Shown: piece by piece, positions 1 through 5,318 of the stretch
Layout: every line of letters begins with the position of its first letter
How positions within the stretch are numbered: position 1 is the first letter of the stretch
Program-made: the position numbers and the translations under genes
Assembly: GCA_031178805.1 (NCBI GenBank)
Contig: JAPSIJ010000081.1
Span: 1-8,500 of the forward strand
Source: Cellulomonas sp.
GTDB lineage: Bacteria; Actinomycetota; Actinomycetes; Actinomycetales; Cellulomonadaceae
Length of the DNA: 8,500 bases
Direction of reading: 5' to 3'
Notes under the pieces: model-generated
Databases searched by the model: none
What the model was told of the DNA's origin: nothing
The model's input: only the letters and a program-made list of their open reading frames with translations

Positions 1-636
1 GGCATCACGCCGAGCACCGGCCTGCTCGCGGCCCTGGTCGCCGAGCGCGACGACCGCGCCGCCGACGGCGCCGTCCCGCCGCGGATCCACGTGCTCGTCC
101 GCCCCCGCCCCGGGTCGTTCGTCTACGACGCCGACGAGGTCGAGGTGCAGGTTCGTGACGTCCGGGCGGCCGTGCTGGCCGGCGTCGACGGCGTCGTGGT
201 CGGCCCGCTCACCGCGGACGACCGGGTGGACGTCCCGGCGCTGGACGCCCTGGTCGCCGCCGCGGACGGGCGGGAGGTGACCTTCCACCGGGCGGTCGAC
301 GCGGTCGACGACCCGTTCGCCGTGCTGGACGCGCTGGCCGCCGCGGGCGCCACCCGGGTGCTCAGCTCCGGGGGCGCGGCGCGCAGCATCGACGGCGTCC
401 GGCGGCTCGCGGCGATGGTGGAGCACACGGCGGGCGCCGTGCAGGTGATGGCCGGCGGCGGCGTGCGCCCGGTCGACATCGGCGCCCTCGTCGCCGCCGG
501 TGTGGACGCGGTGCACCTGTCCGCCAGCCGCGCGGTCGCCGGCGACGGCGGGCCCGGCGGCGGCGGCGCGAGCGGCCACACGGTCACCGACCCGGAGGTC
601 GTCGCCGCGGCCGTCACCGCGCTCGCGCGCGCCTGA
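1..636 (+). CDS. cutC: CutC family protein (5' end missing)
   Basis: This is the C-terminal 211 residues of a CutC-family TIM-barrel protein; the reading frame is already open at base 1, so the true start lies to the left. Family motifs follow in order (numbering from base 1): GITPSTG at 1-7, the RPRPGSFVY strand at 34-42, TFHRAVD at 94-100, LSSGGA at 121-126, AGGGV at 151-155 and VHLSAS at 171-176. The family usually has about 200-250 residues, so only a few dozen are missing. CutC was named for copper tolerance in Escherichia coli. Its real biochemical role is unsettled, and a direct part in copper handling should not be assumed here, since no copper gene is adjacent. A Gly-rich stretch just before the C-terminal helix (about residues 181-188) looks like a lineage insertion. 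The gene ends 26 bp from the converging PIN gene. Confidence 0.93.
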   Translation, partial: GITPSTGLLAALVAERDDRAADGAVPPRIHVLVRPRPGSFVYDADEVEVQVRDVRAAVLAGVDGVVVGPLTADDRVDVPALDALVAAADGREVTFHRAVDAVDDPFAVLDALAAAGATRVLSSGGAARSIDGVRRLAAMVEHTAGAVQVMAGGGVRPVDIGALVAAGVDAVHLSASRAVAGDGGPGGGGASGHTVTDPEVVAAAVTALARA

Positions 637-641
637 CCGCA

Positions 642-655
642 GGGCCTGACGGCCC
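642..655. terminator. Weak hairpin between convergent genes
   Basis: GGGCC and GGCCC flank a TGAC loop, giving a 5-bp GC stem in the 26-bp gap between cutC and the PIN gene. There is no T-tract on either strand. Because it is symmetrical, it could serve both genes. In DNA this GC-rich, such short stems arise often by chance, so this is only a candidate. Confidence 0.25.
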
Positions 656-662
656 GACGACC

Positions 663-1229
663 TCACGGCCCGGCGACCCGCAGGTGGCGGGCGACCCGGC
701 GCCCGAACCGCGGGCAGCCGGCCTTCTGCAGGCAGCCGACGAGGTCGAGGTCGCCGGCGCGACGCGCGTGGTACTCGGCCTGCCGTCCGACCACCCGCCG
801 GACGACGTCGGGGACCGCGTCGTCCACCGCCAGGAAGAACGCGTCGGGGTGCGCCACGTCGTACGGCGGCGCCGACGCGCCCGGAGGCGGGACGAGCCCG
901 CGGTCCGCGGTCAGCACCACGTCGACGCCGCCGGCCACGGCCGCGGCGTGCACGTGCTGGTCGTCCGGGTCCCCGTCGAACGAGCCGTCCACGGCGTACT
1001 CCTCGATCCGGCCACCTTCCAGCGCGCGGACGATGCGGTCGCGGACGCCGGTGATCGTCCGGCCGTCCCAGGTCGGGTGCTGCCGCCGGAGGCGGTACAC
1101 GACCTCGGCCATGATGTCCTCGGTCCAGCACACCTTGTAGGGGCCGCCCTCGAGCTCGATGAGCACGAGCCAGTCGCGCAGCGTCCGCGAGAACAGGACG
1201 TTGGCGTCGACGAGCACCCGGGTCGGCAT
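663..1229 (-). CDS. PIN-domain ribonuclease, probable VapC-like toxin
   Basis: A 188-residue protein with a PIN (PilT N-terminal) nuclease fold. The acidic metal-site residues can be placed. D8 lies in VLVDANVL, E42 in the helix TEDIMAEVV, D87/D89/D90 in DPDDQHVHAAA, and D109 in VLTADRG. PIN toxins of the VapC type cleave specific RNAs with Mg2+ or Mn2+, typically tRNA or rRNA loops; the target here cannot be read from sequence. The protein is longer than a standard VapC (about 130-140 aa). The extra 65-70 residues at the C terminus are basic and contain two Cys (166 and 172). The ATG was chosen because the DANVL strand follows at the usual distance. No good Shine-Dalgarno sequence is visible, and the start lies 20 nt after the HTH gene's stop, which suggests translational coupling to it. 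That order, DNA-binding partner first and nuclease second, supports a toxin-antitoxin reading. A non-toxin PIN nuclease remains possible. Confidence 0.88.
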   Translation of the reverse strand: MPTRVLVDANVLFSRTLRDWLVLIELEGGPYKVCWTEDIMAEVVYRLRRQHPTWDGRTITGVRDRIVRALEGGRIEEYAVDGSFDGDPDDQHVHAAAVAGGVDVVLTADRGLVPPPGASAPPYDVAHPDAFFLAVDDAVPDVVRRVVGRQAEYHARRAGDLDLVGCLQKAGCPRFGRRVARHLRVAGP

Positions 1230-1249
1230 CCGGGCACGCTAGCGACCGG

Positions 1250-1678
1250 TCAGGCGCGGTCCTCCCACTCACGGAGCTCGTCGAACGCCCGGCGCTGCCG
1301 CAGCAGCCGCGCGTCCCGGTACGCCAGCACGTCGGCCGAGCGGAGGCGCGTGTGCGTGCCCACGCGGTGCGCGGGCAGGTCCCCCGCGGTGACCAGCTTC
1401 ATCAGCGTGGGCCGGGAGACGCCGAGCAGCTCCGCGGCGGCGGTGGTGGTGAGCTCGTCCGGCAGGCCGCCCACGGTGAGGGCGTCCCCCCGCGCCACGG
1501 AGTCGACGATCGCCGTGAGGACGGCCGACAGCTCCGCGGGCACCGTCCGCAGGTCGTCGGCGTCGCGCACCGCCCACGGGTCCTCGGTGCCGAGCCGGCT
1601 CAGCAGCTGGCGCGCCTGCCGCTGCTCCACGGCGCTCGTGACGATCTTCCGTGCCGCAGCGGCGGTCGTGGCGGGCAC
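1250..1678 (-). CDS. Excisionase-type HTH protein, probable antitoxin
   Basis: A 142-residue DNA-binding protein. Residues 76-122 form an excisionase/MerR-like helix-turn-helix: LTTTAAAELLGVSRPTLMKL, then the wing GDLPAHRVGTHTRL and a DVLAYRD helix. The first 70 residues are predicted mostly helical without a recognised domain; the charged end (QRRAFDELREWEDRA) could contact the toxin. The GTG at 1678 was chosen because GGAGGT (1684-1689) lies 5 nt upstream and because a longer ATG form from 1744 would translate through the promoter palindrome. It directly precedes the PIN gene on the same strand. The likely role is to neutralise the nuclease and repress the pair's promoter. Pairs of this HTH type with PIN proteins are familiar in actinobacterial genomes, but the family is less studied than VapB/VapC. 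A true phage excisionase is unlikely because no integrase or phage gene is nearby. Confidence 0.86.
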   Translation of the reverse strand: MPATTAAAARKIVTSAVEQRQARQLLSRLGTEDPWAVRDADDLRTVPAELSAVLTAIVDSVARGDALTVGGLPDELTTTAAAELLGVSRPTLMKLVTAGDLPAHRVGTHTRLRSADVLAYRDARLLRQRRAFDELREWEDRA

Positions 1679-1683
1679 CGGGC

Positions 1684-1689
1684 ACCTCC
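1684..1689 (-). promoter_or_regulatory. Shine-Dalgarno site that fixes the HTH gene start
   Basis: On the minus strand this reads GGAGGT, followed by 5 nt and then GTG at 1678. It is the only good ribosome site near the 5' end of the frame and argues for the 142-residue form. Confidence 0.7.
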
Positions 1690-1720
1690 AGGTCGTGGTC
1701 GAGTCCTTCCAGTGTGCCGC

Positions 1721-1742
1721 GGTTGCAGTTATATCTGCAACC
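1721..1742. promoter_or_regulatory. Perfect 8-bp inverted repeat: probable operator of the HTH-PIN pair
   Basis: GGTTGCAG (1721-1728) and CTGCAACC (1735-1742) are exact inverted copies around the 6-nt spacer TTATAT. The two arms are centred 14 bp apart, somewhat more than one helical turn, which suits a dimeric HTH protein. It lies in the 70-bp gap between the permease stop and the HTH start and is one of the few AT-rich spots in the window. It covers the likely -10 box, as expected for autorepression. A hairpin in read-through mRNA from the ABC operon is an alternative use. Confidence 0.72.
1728..1733 (-). promoter_or_regulatory. Candidate -10 box for the HTH-PIN operon
   Basis: The minus strand reads TATAAC, five of six matches to TATAAT, inside the spacer of the palindrome. 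The best -35 at 18-bp spacing is TTCCGG (1752-1757), which is poor. Transcription from here would give a leader of about 40 nt containing the GGAGGT ribosome site. Confidence 0.5.
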
Positions 1743-1748
1743 ACCTAC

Positions 1749-2534
1749 TCACCGGAACCGGCGCCCCTCGTCCCGCCGGTAGGCCAGCACCGCCAGAGCG
1801 GCGAACACCGCCGTCCAGCCCAGCAGCACCGGCAGCGCCGCGGCCGAGCCCGGCGCGCCGGTCGTGACCTGCACGGCCAGGTCCCGCGCCGCACGGGACG
1901 GCAGCGCGTGCGACACGGCGTCCAGCCAGCCGGGGAACAGCTCGGGCGGCAGGAACAGCCCGCCCGCGAACGCCAGCGGGAACAGCACCGCCTGCACCAC
2001 GGCCAGCGCCGCCTTGGCGGACATCGCGTACCCGATCGCCAGGCCGAGGAGCAGGAACGGCACCGCGATCACCGGCACGAGCGCGAGCCCGCCGAGCACC
2101 CGCCACGGCGAGGTCGACGCCTCGGTGAGCAGCAGGGCGATCGCCAGCACGGGCACCTGCGCCGACAGGCAGAACACGATGCCGGTGACGACCCGCCCGG
2201 CCAGCCGCGGCCCGGCACCGGCCGGCAGCGTGCGGACGTAGGGGTCGAACGCGAGCTGGCGGTCCTCCGCGACGCCGGCGCCGAGGGTGAACAGGCACGC
2301 GGACATCACGGCGAAGGTGCCGAGCTGGGCCACCGCGCCCACGGCGACCAGCGGCTGGCTGGCGACCGCCTGCTGCGGGACGACGAAGAACAGCAGCGCG
2401 ACGCCGGGGAACAGCAGGTTGCCGATCACGGCGATCGGCACGCGGATCGTCTCGAGCAGCTGGAACCGGGTGTGCAGCCAGGCGAGGGACAGCCACGAGC
2501 GGCGCGCGGCGGGAGCGGCGGTGGACGTGGTCAT
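1749..2534 (-). CDS. ABC-2 type transporter permease
   Basis: A 261-residue integral membrane protein, the membrane half of the exporter whose ATPase is encoded just upstream. After a cytoplasmic Arg/Trp-containing N terminus (1-30), six hydrophobic segments are visible at about 33-53, 64-86, 113-136, 146-168, 172-195 and 233-252. The sequence GGLFLPPELFPGWLDAVSHALPSRAARDL at about 191-219 matches the conserved region before the last helix in DrrB/ABC-2 permeases. The length is typical of that family. The ATG overlaps the ATPase stop (ATGA, 2531-2534), and GGGGGAG lies 5 nt before it. One permease per ATPase suggests a homodimeric permease with two ATPase copies. The substrate cannot be inferred; drugs, lipids and peptides are all possible in this family. 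A much longer frame read upstream of 2534 is antisense noise, not an N-terminal extension. Confidence 0.93.
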   Translation of the reverse strand: MTTSTAAPAARRSWLSLAWLHTRFQLLETIRVPIAVIGNLLFPGVALLFFVVPQQAVASQPLVAVGAVAQLGTFAVMSACLFTLGAGVAEDRQLAFDPYVRTLPAGAGPRLAGRVVTGIVFCLSAQVPVLAIALLLTEASTSPWRVLGGLALVPVIAVPFLLLGLAIGYAMSAKAALAVVQAVLFPLAFAGGLFLPPELFPGWLDAVSHALPSRAARDLAVQVTTGAPGSAAALPVLLGWTAVFAALAVLAYRRDEGRRFR

Positions 2535-3430
2535 CGGGGCTCCCCCGGGGTCGTGGCGGTCAGGGCGAGGAACGCCTCCTCGAGGGAGGCGCCGCGGACC
2601 TCGAGGTCGCGGAACGGCAGGTCGGAGCGGACCAGCGACCGCACGACGGCGTCGGCGTCGGCGGCGAGGAGCACCGACCGGCGACCGTCCGCGCGGACGT
2701 CGAGCACCCCGGGCAGGGCCGCGAGCGCGGGCCGGTCCGCCTCGGCCACCTCGACGAGCACGCGGCGGGCGGCGGCCATGGCGAGCACGGCGTCGAGGTC
2801 GTCGTCGGCCAGCACCCGGCCGGACCCGATCACCACGACGCGGCGCGCCAGCGCCTCGATCTCCTCCAGGTAGTGGCTCGTGACCAGCACCGTCGCGCCG
2901 TCGGCCTGGTAGTCGCGCAGGGCCTGCCAGAGGACGTGCCGGGCCTCGACGTCGAGGCCGGTCGTCGGCTCGTCGAGCAGCACGACCTGCGGCCGCCCGA
3001 CCAGGGACAGCGCCACCGCGAGGCGACGCCGCTGGCCGCCGGACAGGCCGCCGGTCTGCCGCCGGGCGAGGTCGGTGAGGCCGAACCGCTCCAGCACCTC
3101 GCCGCGGGACATGGGGTCCGGGTAGTGGCCGGCGACCAGGTCGACCACCTCGCCGACGCGGAGCGTCCCGGGCAGCCCGGTCTCCTGCGGGGTGGTGCCG
3201 AGCCGCACGCGGGCGGCCGGGTCCCGCGGGTCCCGGCCCGCCAGGCGCACGGTCCCCGCGTCCGGCCGGCGCAGCCCGCTCACCAGGGACAGCAGCGTGG
3301 ACTTCCCGGCACCGTTCGGGCCGAGCAGCCCGACGAGCTCGCCCGGGCCGACCGTCAGCGACACGTCGTCGAGCGCGACGACGTCGCCGTACCGGCGGGT
3401 GACGTGGTCCACCGCCACCAGCGCGGTCAC
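2531..3430 (-). CDS. ABC transporter ATP-binding protein (exporter, DrrA-like)
   Basis: A 299-residue ATPase with every motif of an active nucleotide-binding domain. The Walker A motif GPNGAGKST is at 37-45, the Q-loop Q82 in TPQETGLP, the signature LSGGQ at 129-133, Walker B VVLLDEP at 149-155, the D-loop TGLD at 157-160, and the switch histidine H186 in TSHYLEE. The C-terminal 90 residues (about 210-299) form the extra domain seen in ABC-2 exporter ATPases of the DrrA/CcmA group, ending in SLEEAFLALT. It powers export by the permease encoded next. The GTG start at 3430 overlaps the regulator's stop (GTGA, 3427-3430), so translation is probably coupled. The shadow frames across this gene on the other strand lack any family match. 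Confidence 0.97.
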   Translation of the reverse strand: MTALVAVDHVTRRYGDVVALDDVSLTVGPGELVGLLGPNGAGKSTLLSLVSGLRRPDAGTVRLAGRDPRDPAARVRLGTTPQETGLPGTLRVGEVVDLVAGHYPDPMSRGEVLERFGLTDLARRQTGGLSGGQRRRLAVALSLVGRPQVVLLDEPTTGLDVEARHVLWQALRDYQADGATVLVTSHYLEEIEALARRVVVIGSGRVLADDDLDAVLAMAAARRVLVEVAEADRPALAALPGVLDVRADGRRSVLLAADADAVVRSLVRSDLPFRDLEVRGASLEEAFLALTATTPGEPR

Positions 3431-3729
3431 CGCGCACCGCCGAGCAGGTCGGTGAGGGCGCGGGTGTACCGGGCGAACGCGGCGCGCCCCTCGGGCGACA
3501 GCCCGACGTAGGTCGCGGGCGTGCGGCCCTCGAAGGTCTTCTCGACGGTCACGTACTCCGCCTCCTCCAGCTTGCGCAGGTGCGTGGACAGGTTCCCGGC
3601 GGTCATGTCGAGCAGCTGCTGCAGCCGGGGGAAGGTGAGCCGGTCGCCGGGGGCGAGCGCGGCCAGGGTGGCGACGACGCGCAGCCGGGACTGCGCGTGG
3701 ATCACCGGGTCCAGGTCGGCGTCCGTCAC
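3427..3729 (-). CDS. Winged-helix transcriptional regulator (HTH_34 type)
   Basis: A 100-residue, single-domain winged-helix DNA-binding protein. After VIHAQSRLRVVATLAAL, a recognition helix region LTFPRLQQLLDMTAGNLSTHLRKLEEAEYV (32-60) is followed by the wing VEKTFEGRTPATYVGLSPEGRAAF (62-85) and a C-terminal dimerisation helix. This is the pattern of the small MarR/ArsR-like wHTH proteins filed as winged helix DNA-binding domain (PF13601). There is no sensor domain and no ArsR-type Cys metal site. The GTG at 3729 overlaps the upstream membrane gene's stop (GTGA) and is preceded by GGGGAG 7 nt away. Earlier in-frame starts would run through the membrane protein gene. Its place inside the exporter operon suggests that it controls that operon, probably through the near-palindrome at 4410-4426. 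Its signal might come from the membrane protein translated just before it. Confidence 0.93.
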   Translation of the reverse strand: MTDADLDPVIHAQSRLRVVATLAALAPGDRLTFPRLQQLLDMTAGNLSTHLRKLEEAEYVTVEKTFEGRTPATYVGLSPEGRAAFARYTRALTDLLGGAR

Positions 3730-4385
3730 GCGACCGCTCCCCGCCGCGCGGCCCGGCCCCGGGACTGCGCCACGTGCGCGAGCACGGCGCCGAGCGCCAT
3801 CCCGCCGCCGCCGGCGACGCACATCACGGCGAACGTCGCGGGCAGGCCGACCACCGTGGCCACCGCGGCGATCAGCGCCATCCACACGCCGAGGGCGAAC
3901 TGCGCCCGGTCCTGCCAGAGCGCGCCGCCGGCCATGTAGAGGATGCCGACGATCAGCGCGGAGATGCCGTTGGTTGCGAGCGTGATCGCGTTGCCCGTCA
4001 GCCCCGCGTCGGCGAGCCCGGCGACCACCGCCTGCCCGGCCACGAACGCCACGAACCAGGACCAGCCGTACAGCTGCCCGGTGCGCCGGCTGACCCCCGT
4101 CATCCCCGACATCCGGCGCACGGAGTGCACCACCGTCGTCACGACCCCGGTGAGGATCAGCGCGCCGAACACGGCCCACGCCCACCAGGGCATCCGCTCG
4201 GTGCCGTCGCCGGACGTGGCCCACAGCAGCCCGTACCCCGCCGTCCACGCGACCGCCCAGATGCCGAAGATCACGCGGTCGTCGGTGTAGGCGGTGGTGC
4301 GGACCCGGGTGCGCTGCGCGTCGATGATCGCCCGCGCGGCGGCGGCGTCGAGCGGGGCGTCGGGCAGGTCGGCGGGCTGGCTCAT
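3726..4385 (-). CDS. Six-helix membrane protein, first gene of the ABC operon
   Basis: A 219-residue protein that I do not recognise by name. Residues 1-36 are hydrophilic and include a helix (DAAAARAIIDAQRTRVRTT). Six hydrophobic segments follow at about 37-56, 66-87, 107-126, 133-154, 162-179 and 182-203, and then a basic tail SRGRAARRGAVA. By positive charges, both ends are probably cytoplasmic. No catalytic motif is visible. Similar small membrane proteins are often found directly before HTH_34-type regulators and ABC-2 exporters in actinobacteria, so it may be a sensor, an anti-regulator or an exporter accessory; this is inference from context. The ATG is supported by GAGGA 5 nt upstream (4391-4395) and by a plausible promoter at 4422-4451. 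Its stop overlaps the regulator's start by 4 nt. Confidence 0.86.
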   Translation of the reverse strand: MSQPADLPDAPLDAAAARAIIDAQRTRVRTTAYTDDRVIFGIWAVAWTAGYGLLWATSGDGTERMPWWAWAVFGALILTGVVTTVVHSVRRMSGMTGVSRRTGQLYGWSWFVAFVAGQAVVAGLADAGLTGNAITLATNGISALIVGILYMAGGALWQDRAQFALGVWMALIAAVATVVGLPATFAVMCVAGGGGMALGAVLAHVAQSRGRAARRGAVA

Positions 4386-4409
4386 CGGAGTCCTCAGGAT
4401 CGGCGAACA

Positions 4410-4426
4410 ACTTTGCGTTGCAAACT
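4410..4426. promoter_or_regulatory. ACTTTGC-N3-GCAAACT near-palindrome: probable regulator operator
   Basis: ACTTTGC (4410-4416) and GCAAACT (4420-4426) are inverted copies with one mismatch, separated by GTT. A separate outer pair CGGCGA (4401-4406) and TCGCCG (4429-4434) flanks it, nearly concentric. The site is AT-rich against a GC-rich background. It lies between divergent genes and overlaps the likely -10 box of the ABC operon. The best candidate ligand is the operon's own winged-helix protein. Confidence 0.65.
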
Positions 4427-4451
4427 ACTCGCCGACAGGACGGCCTCGCAA
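4422..4451 (-). promoter_or_regulatory. Probable promoter of the membrane protein/regulator/ABC operon
   Basis: On the minus strand, TTGCGA (4446-4451) and TAGTTT (4422-4427) are separated by 18 nt and fit a sigma-70-type -35/-10 pair. Transcription would begin near 4414-4416, giving a leader of about 30 nt that carries the GAGGA ribosome site. The operator-like near-palindrome covers the -10 and the start point. Confidence 0.5.
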
Positions 4452-4458
4452 GAGGCCG
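4441..4458. other. 7-bp inverted repeat with GNRA-type loop
   Basis: CGGCCTC (4441-4447) and GAGGCCG (4452-4458) pair perfectly around GCAA, which as RNA would be a stable GNRA tetraloop. The repeat covers the predicted -35 box of the leftward operon. It lies upstream of the predicted start of the rightward CPBP transcript, so it may act as DNA (a binding site) rather than as RNA. Confidence 0.45.
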
Positions 4459-4485
4459 ATCCGGGCGGCGTCCAGGGATCCGCCC

Positions 4486-4491
4486 TACGCT
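4486..4491 (+). promoter_or_regulatory. -10 box for a leaderless CPBP transcript
   Basis: TACGCT fits TANNNT and ends 7 nt before the GTG at 4499, so RNA would start at or within a base or two of the start codon. No Shine-Dalgarno sequence precedes that GTG. This layout is common for leaderless mRNAs in actinobacteria. No clear -35 is visible. Confidence 0.55.
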
Positions 4492-4498
4492 GCCGCCC

Positions 4499-5314
4499 GT
4501 GACGACCCCGCAGCCCCCCGCCGCCCTGCCCGCGGGCACCCCGCCGGTCTCGGAGCGGGCGTGGCGGCGCCGGATCACCGCCGAGGTGTGGATCGTCCTC
4601 GGGCTGTCGCTGGGCAAGTCGGGCGTCTACGCGCTGGTCAACATCGTCGCCCGGCTCACCGACGACACCCCGCTCGCCCAGCAGTCCGCGACCCTGAACG
4701 CCAGCCGGTCGGCCCGGCCCTACCTGGACCTCACCTACCAGCTGCTGTCGATCGGCTTCGCGCTCGTCCCCGTCGCCCTCGCCCTCTACCTGCTGTCGGC
4801 AGGCGGGCGCAGCGCGGTGCGGCGGATCGGGCTCGACCGCGCGCGGCCCGGCCGCGACCTCGCCGTGGGCGTCGGGCTGGCCGCGCTGATCGGGCTGCCG
4901 GGCCTCGTCCTCTACGCGGTCGGCCGCGCCGTCGGCATCACCGTCGAGGTGCAGGCCGCCGCCCTGGCCGCCGCCTGGTGGACCGTGCCGGTGCTCGTGC
5001 TCTCCGCCCTGCAGAACGCGCTGCTGGAGGAGGTGATCGTCGTCGGCTACCTGATGGAGCGGCTGCGCGAGCTGCGCTGGCGGGCCCCGGCGATCCTGGT
5101 CACCAGCGCGCTGCTGCGCGGCTCGTACCACCTGTACCAGGGCATCGGCCCGTTCCTCGGGAACGTCGTGATGGGCCTGGTGTTCGCGGAGTACTACCGG
5201 CGGCGCCGGCGCACGATGCCGCTGGTGGTGGCGCACACGGTGCTCGACGTGGTGGCGTTCGTCGGCTACGCGCTCGTCCCCGCCGCCTGGCGCGAGGCCC
5301 TCGGCCTGACCTGA
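4499..5314 (+). CDS. CPBP family intramembrane protein (CAAX-protease-like)
   Basis: A 271-residue polytopic membrane protein of the CPBP/Abi family, related to eukaryotic Rce1 CAAX prenyl proteases. After a Pro-rich N terminus (1-28), hydrophobic segments cover about 29-51, 77-100, 121-145, 157-176, 196-206, 219-231 and 241-261. The family motifs are in the last third: the glutamate pair E177-E178 in EEVIVVGYL, H211 in LLRGSYHLYQG, N222 in GNVVMGLVFAEYYRR and H246 in VVAHTVLD. The usual EExxxR has Val (182) instead of Arg, a variant that I associate with actinobacterial members. The catalytic Glu and His residues remain, so activity is possible, but no substrate is known. The GTG at 4499 was chosen because a -10 box ends 7 nt before it (leaderless). 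An in-frame ATG at 4418 would lie inside the operator. It converges on the HdeD gene with a 4-bp gap. Confidence 0.92.
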   Translation: MTTPQPPAALPAGTPPVSERAWRRRITAEVWIVLGLSLGKSGVYALVNIVARLTDDTPLAQQSATLNASRSARPYLDLTYQLLSIGFALVPVALALYLLSAGGRSAVRRIGLDRARPGRDLAVGVGLAALIGLPGLVLYAVGRAVGITVEVQAAALAAAWWTVPVLVLSALQNALLEEVIVVGYLMERLRELRWRAPAILVTSALLRGSYHLYQGIGPFLGNVVMGLVFAEYYRRRRRTMPLVVAHTVLDVVAFVGYALVPAAWREALGLT

Positions 5315-5318
5315 CGCC

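Noticed and set aside
1250..1678. Excisionase gene as a sign of a prophage or integrative element
   Set aside because: The HTH type is shared by many antitoxins and regulators. No integrase, attachment-like repeat, tRNA or change of base composition is visible around it.
1679..1744. A 22-codon longer start (ATG at 1744) for the HTH antitoxin
   Set aside because: It would translate the promoter palindrome and lies only 4 nt after the permease stop. The GTG at 1678 has a strong GGAGGT at good spacing.
684..2873. A 729-codon open frame on the plus strand
   Set aside because: It lies antisense to the PIN, HTH, permease and ATPase genes, is rich in Arg, Ser, His and Gln, and shows no family motif. 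Long antisense frames are expected when third positions are nearly all G or C.
3730..4617. An upstream extension of the winged-helix regulator frame
   Set aside because: The extra residues are Arg/Gly/Asp-rich noise overlapping the membrane protein gene. The GTG at 3729 with its 4-nt overlap is the natural start.
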